DNA of 9,736 bases. It comes from SOKG01 sp964449845 (GTDB lineage Bacteria; Chloroflexota; Dehalococcoidia; SZUA-161). The stretch lies in contig CAYVES010000084.1 of NCBI GenBank assembly GCA_964449845.1, positions 1 through 9,736 of the forward strand, given 5' to 3'. Made by a program: the position numbers and the translations under genes. Each line of letters starts with the position of its first letter. Within the stretch, counting starts at the first letter, position 1. The notes beneath the pieces were generated by a model that was not told the DNA's origin, searched no databases, and was given only the letters and a program-made list of their open reading frames with translations. This document shows, one piece after another, positions 6,592 to 9,736 of this stretch.

Positions 6592-6621
6592 TTGACAAAA
6601 TTGAGTGTGAAGTGATAGAGT
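6592..6621 (+). promoter_or_regulatory. hrcA heat-shock operon promoter
   Basis: A consensus TTGACA (6592-6597) is followed after 18 bases by TAGAGT (6616-6621), four of six matches, with an extended -10 TG at 6613-6614. Initiation would fall just before the CIRCE element. This is the usual layout of a vegetative promoter repressed by HrcA. Confidence 0.7.
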
Positions 6622-6631
6622 TAATTATGTG

Positions 6632-6658
6632 TTAGCAGTCTTAAGCTAAGAGTGCTAA
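6632..6658 (+). promoter_or_regulatory. CIRCE operator for HrcA
   Basis: TTAGCAGTC (6632-6640), nine bases, then GAGTGCTAA (6650-6658). The consensus is TTAGCACTC-N9-GAGTGCTAA, so the right arm is perfect, the spacing exact, and the left arm has one change (C to G at its seventh base). It lies between the predicted start point and the hrcA ribosome binding site. HrcA binding here shuts off the operon until heat shock titrates or inactivates the repressor. Confidence 0.95.
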
Positions 6659-6671
6659 TCGAGGGAGGAGA

Positions 6672-7685
6672 ATGCTCACTCAGAGAAGGTCGGCTATCCT
6701 CAACATTGTAGTCGGTGAGTATATCTCAACTGGATTGCCTGTGGGTTCGGATACCGTCGCTCGTAGGGGGCTGCAGGTGAGTCCGGCTACCATACGCAAT
6801 GAGATGGTCGAATTGGAGGAAGAGGGTTACCTTTCTCAACCTCATACCTCGGCGGGGCGCATCCCCTCGGATAAGGGGTACCGCCATTACATAGAGTCCA
6901 TGATCGGCCATGTTCAACTTTCTTTGGTCGAACAGCGCTTGATCCGGCACCAATTTCACCAGGTAGAGAGTGAGGTCGAGGAATGGACCCATCTTGCTGC
7001 TGCTATACTCTCACGCACAGTGCGTAATGTAGCCATCGTTACTCTACCCAAGCCTCACGAGCCCCGGCTCAAGCATCTGGAGCTTGTTTCCCTTCAAGAG
7101 TTCCTGGCTTTGCTCATCCTCGTCCTCAGGGAAGCCAAGCTCAGGCAGCAAGTGCTAGCCCTGGAGGAGGCTGTTTCTCAGGAGGAGCTTAGTGCCTCTG
7201 CCCAGAGAATTAACTCTGCCTGTGCTGGGCTGACTTGTTCCCAGATAGCCACCAAGGGCTTGGAGCTTTCTCTTCTGGAGGAGCAAGTGGTGGGAGCTGT
7301 GGTGCAGATGATGCAGGATGAGGAGGGTGAGGCTTATGAAGAGCCCTGCGTTGATGGCTTGCGCCATATGCTCAGCGAGCCCGAGTTTGTCTCGAGGAGC
7401 AAGTTGGTGGCAATTGTTGAGTTGTTTGAGCAGAGGAGCCTGCTCAAGTCGCTCCTGCCCCAGGTGCTGACTGGAGAGGGAGTGCGAGTGGTCATTGGGA
7501 AGGAGAACAAACAGGACGTGATGCAGGACTGTAGCGTGGTCATCACCAGATACGGTATTCCTGGGGAGGTTGGTGGGGCCCTAGGTGTGATGGGGCCAAC
7601 TCGAATGCAATACGATCGCGCTATTCCCACTGTCCGCTTCTTGTCCACGGTGATGAGCGAAATGGTGGCCGAGCTGTACGGGTAG
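6672..7685 (+). CDS. hrcA: Heat-inducible transcription repressor HrcA
   Basis: The 337-residue protein has full HrcA length. An N-terminal winged helix-turn-helix includes VSPATIRNEMVELEEEGYL (36-54) and the highly characteristic HTSAGRIPSDKGYR (58-71). The central part is a GAF-like dimerisation region, and the C-terminal segment has GVMGPTRMQYDRAI (305-318) as expected. HrcA binds CIRCE as a dimer and needs GroEL for activity in studied species. The start ATG follows GAGGGAGGAG directly and lies 13 bases after CIRCE, so it represses itself. grpE and dnaK follow, but a heptamer array of about 300 bases intervenes, which is unusual because these genes are normally close. Confidence 0.95.
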   Translation: MLTQRRSAILNIVVGEYISTGLPVGSDTVARRGLQVSPATIRNEMVELEEEGYLSQPHTSAGRIPSDKGYRHYIESMIGHVQLSLVEQRLIRHQFHQVESEVEEWTHLAAAILSRTVRNVAIVTLPKPHEPRLKHLELVSLQEFLALLILVLREAKLRQQVLALEEAVSQEELSASAQRINSACAGLTCSQIATKGLELSLLEEQVVGAVVQMMQDEEGEAYEEPCVDGLRHMLSEPEFVSRSKLVAIVELFEQRSLLKSLLPQVLTGEGVRVVIGKENKQDVMQDCSVVITRYGIPGEVGGALGVMGPTRMQYDRAIPTVRFLSTVMSEMVAELYG

Positions 7686-7712
7686 AGTTTGTCAGTGTTC
7701 AGCTTTGGCAAT

Positions 7713-8011
7713 GTTCTAAGTTCTAGGTTAACCTAGAACCTAGAACTTAGAACCTAGAACCTAGAACCTAGAACTTAGAACCTAGAACCTAGAACCTAGA
7801 ACCTAGAACTTAGAACCTAGAACTTAGAACCTAGAACNNNNNNNNNNNNNNNNNNNNNNNNNNNNNNNNNNNNNNNNNNNNNNNNNNNNNNNNNNNNNNN
7901 NNNNNNNNNNNNNNNNNNNNNNNNNNNNNNNNNNNNNTAGAACCTAGAACCTAGAACCTAGAACTTAGAACCTAGAACTTAGAACCTAGAACCTAGAACT
8001 TAGAACCTAGA
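7713..8011. repeat. Heptamer tandem array (ACCTAGA / ACTTAGA) with inverted head, locus 2
   Basis: An inverted head of two TTCTARG heptamers (7714-7727) meets a forward array at a GGTTAACC centre; arms 7713-7729 and 7730-7746 differ at one of 17 bases. The forward array has 15 units before the N-gap (7731-7835) and 10 after (7942-8011). Units are only of two kinds, ACCTAGA and ACTTAGA, differing by one C/T. Order before the gap is CCTCCCTCCCCTCTC and after the gap CCCTCTCCTC (C or T naming the variant). It lies between hrcA and grpE. It contains no spacer sequences and so is not a CRISPR. Confidence 0.95.
7838..7937. other. Assembly gap (100 N)
   Basis: Exactly 100 N lie inside the heptamer array, a conventional placeholder for a gap of unknown size. 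The 55 bases before it (7783-7837) are identical to the 55 after it (7938-7992), so the gap may really be a contig overlap and not missing sequence. Confidence 0.98.
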
Positions 8012-8046
8012 ACCCTAAAGACTCGATCTAAGAGAGGTGATATAGT

Positions 8047-8607
8047 TTGGCCGACGAAGAGATGGACTTCTCGCCAGATCAGGAAGGTGTTGACAGGGCG
8101 GAGGTTGAGGAGGCGGAGGACTTGGAATCGCTCAAGAAAGCCCTTGAGGAGGCAAAGGAGAAGGCAGAGAAGTATCTGGCCAACTGGCAGCGAGCAGAGG
8201 CAGACTTTGTTAACTACAAGAGGCGCAGTGAGCAGGAGCGAGGTGAGATGGCCAGTTTTGCCAACGCCACTCTCATCACGGACTTGCTTCCCGTCTTGGA
8301 TGACCTGGAGCGGGCCCTGGAAAACGTTTCCGACGACTTCGATGGGCCTACCTGGGTTGAGGGTATCAGGCTCATCTATCGTAAGCTGAAAGCGGTCCTC
8401 GAGGCTCAGGGGCTTCTGGGGATCGAGGCTGAGGGCAAGGACTTCGACCCCAATGTCCATGAGGCGGTGATGTGCGTGGAGGGAGAGGAGGGGAAGGTTT
8501 GTGAAGAAATACAGAAGGGCTATAAGCTTCGCGATCGCTTGCTCCGCCCTTCTAAGGTGAAGGTGGGGAAGGAGGAGAGTTCTGAATCCGACGAGGCGCG
8601 AGAGTAA
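8047..8607 (+). CDS. grpE: GrpE, nucleotide exchange factor of DnaK
   Basis: The 186-residue protein is of normal GrpE length. An acidic, charged N-terminus leads into a long coiled-coil helix (about 18-70) containing RAEADFVNYKRR (49-60). The beta-domain that opens the DnaK nucleotide pocket holds FDPNVHEAVM (133-142) and GYKLRDRLLRPSKVKV (158-173). GrpE acts as a cytosolic dimer that releases ADP from DnaK. The start is TTG at 8047, with GAGGTGA (8034-8040) six bases upstream; the next in-frame ATG (8062) has no such site. No promoter is evident between the repeat array and the start, so transcription probably comes through the array from the hrcA promoter. dnaK follows after 27 bp. Confidence 0.95.
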   Translation: MADEEMDFSPDQEGVDRAEVEEAEDLESLKKALEEAKEKAEKYLANWQRAEADFVNYKRRSEQERGEMASFANATLITDLLPVLDDLERALENVSDDFDGPTWVEGIRLIYRKLKAVLEAQGLLGIEAEGKDFDPNVHEAVMCVEGEEGKVCEEIQKGYKLRDRLLRPSKVKVGKEESSESDEARE

Positions 8608-8634
8608 ATTCATGTGACTTCAGGGAGGTTGGAT

Positions 8635-9732
8635 ATGGGCAAGGTAATCGGCATCGATCTGGGGACAACCATGAGCGAGGTGGCGGTGATGGAGGGCGGG
8701 GATCCAGTGGTGCTCACCAATGCTGAAGGCTCCCGGCTTACACCCTCCGTAGTGGCAGTTAGCAAGAATGGGGAGCGATTGGTGGGACAGGTTGCCAAGC
8801 GACAGGCGATCACAAATCCCGAAAACACTGTCTACAGTATCAAGCGCTTTATGGGGCGCAAGTGGGGTGAACCGGCAGGGCGAGAGCTACCGGTGGAGGA
8901 AGACGCCGGCCGCAAGACCTACAAAGTAGTCGAGGGACCCGACAGGGAGGTAAGGGTGGTCATGGGAGGCAGGGAATACAGTCCTCCAGAGATATCGGCG
9001 ATGATCCTGCAGAAGATGAAGGCCGATGCTGAAGCCTATCTTGGGGAAAAGGTGACCGAGGCAGTCATCACTGTGCCTGCCTATTTCAACGACAGCCAGA
9101 GGCAAGCGACCAAGGACGCCGGTGAAATCGCAGGTTTGAAGGTGCTACGCATCATCAACGAGCCCACCGCTGCGTCGCTTTCCTACGGACTTGACAAGAA
9201 GAAGGACGAGACCATTGCCGTCTACGACCTCGGCGGTGGCACCTTCGATATCTCGATCCTGGAGTTGGGCGAGGGAACCTTTCAGGTCAAATCGACCAGT
9301 GGCGATACCCATCTGGGCGGCGACGATCTCGACCAGCGCGTCATGGACTGGCTGTGCGACGAATTCAAGCGGGATCAGGGAATCGATCTCAGGAAGGACA
9401 AGATGGCGCTGCAGCGGCTGAATGAGGGTGCGGAGAAAGCGAAATGCGAGCTCTCCACGGTGGCGCAGACCGAGATAAACCTTCCGTTCATCACAGCCGA
9501 CGCCTCGGGCCCTAAACATATGAACATTACCTTGACCAGGGCCAAGCTTGAGCAACTGGTGATGGAACTTGTGGAGAAAACCATGGCCCCATGCCGTCAG
9601 GCGCTTGAAGATGCTGGCATCGCTGCTAGCCAGGTGGATGAGGTCATACTCGTAGGCGGACAGACCCGGATGCCCCTGGTTCAACAGAAGGTAAAGGAAT
9701 TTTCCCACCTGCTGACTAACTTCCTGCGCTAA
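8635..9732 (+). CDS. dnaK: DnaK (Hsp70), truncated in the nucleotide-binding domain
   Basis: The first 356 residues are clear DnaK: VIGIDLGTT (4-12), NEPTAASLSYGLD, YDLGGGTFDISIL, HLGGDDLD and VGGQTRMPLVQQ (340-351). The expected Gly-rich continuation (a FGKEP-like segment) is replaced after nt 9702 by SHLLTNFLR and a TAA. The end of the ATPase domain and all of the substrate-binding domain are missing (365 against a usual 600 or more residues). All three frames close within a few codons, so a simple frameshift does not restore it. Contig-end misassembly, an insertion, or a real truncation are possible; the first seems likeliest. The start is ATG at 8635, with GGGAGG at 8623-8628 six bases upstream. 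The usual TTNS motif reads TTMS here. A dnaJ gene would be expected downstream. Confidence 0.9.
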   Translation: MGKVIGIDLGTTMSEVAVMEGGDPVVLTNAEGSRLTPSVVAVSKNGERLVGQVAKRQAITNPENTVYSIKRFMGRKWGEPAGRELPVEEDAGRKTYKVVEGPDREVRVVMGGREYSPPEISAMILQKMKADAEAYLGEKVTEAVITVPAYFNDSQRQATKDAGEIAGLKVLRIINEPTAASLSYGLDKKKDETIAVYDLGGGTFDISILELGEGTFQVKSTSGDTHLGGDDLDQRVMDWLCDEFKRDQGIDLRKDKMALQRLNEGAEKAKCELSTVAQTEINLPFITADASGPKHMNITLTRAKLEQLVMELVEKTMAPCRQALEDAGIAASQVDEVILVGGQTRMPLVQQKVKEFSHLLTNFLR

Positions 9733-9736
9733 AGCC

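Noticed and set aside
7731..8011. Heptamer array as a CRISPR or telomere-like repeat
   Set aside because: There are no spacers between repeats and no cas genes, so not CRISPR. The unit differs from known telomere repeats, and the array is internal between two genes of one operon.
7993..8613. Minus-strand open frame over grpE and the repeat array
   Set aside because: It is the antisense of a clear grpE and partly encoded by heptamer repeats; no family features.
8614..8634. GTG at 8614 as the dnaK start
   Set aside because: It would add seven residues not found in DnaK, and the ATG at 8635 has GGGAGG six bases upstream and begins the typical MGKVIGIDLGTT.
9145..9708. Minus-strand open frame of 187 codons inside dnaK
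   Set aside because: It is antisense to highly conserved DnaK motifs; long antisense frames are common opposite dnaK.

Overview
The window reads as a piece of a bacterial genome, most likely an uncultured member of the Chloroflexota (Dehalococcoidia-like). This placement is an inference from gene content: a CIRCE-controlled hrcA-grpE-dnaK group, a tubulin-like protein of CetZ type, a secreted TIG-repeat protein with an aromatic C-terminal domain, and several TTG starts. No rRNA or tRNA is present to prove it. A run of 100 N (7838-7937) shows that this is a scaffolded draft assembly, probably metagenomic.

Left part (1-2172): two exported proteins on the + strand. The first is the end of a large TIG/IPT-repeat surface protein. 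The second is a short protein with a signal peptide, seven collagen-like Gly-X-Y triplets and a C-terminal membrane anchor. A perfect 16-bp stem lies between them, and a Rho-independent terminator closes the unit at 2142-2172.

Middle (2173-4182): a gene-free stretch of about 560 bases is rich in small repeats. It holds twin hairpins with complementary tetraloops, four copies of GCTGCCGAAAG in both orientations, and a good sigma70-type promoter between those copies. It leads into a 366-aa tubulin/FtsZ-superfamily GTPase (CetZ-like) followed by a 75-aa two-helix membrane protein. A short inverted array of heptamers (CCTAGAA type) ends this part.

Right-centre (4225-6522, - strand): a probable operon fabH-bioY-MBL hydrolase. 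It encodes ketoacyl-ACP synthase III, the biotin-binding component of an ECF transporter, and a metallo-beta-lactamase-fold protein whose canonical metal-site Asp is Gln. Its promoter stands back to back with the hrcA promoter.

Right (6592-9736, + strand): the heat-shock group. HrcA is the repressor and CIRCE its operator; GrpE and DnaK are the chaperone pair. A long CCTAGAA/CTTAGAA heptamer array containing the assembly gap separates hrcA from grpE. dnaK stops after 365 codons, about 60% of normal length, with a sudden loss of homology 34 bases before the window ends. This looks like a contig-end artefact or an insertion.

The most unusual items are the tubulin-like GTPase with a long basic/FFFF loop and its repeat-studded promoter region, and the two heptamer arrays that share an inverted head joined at GGTTAACC.
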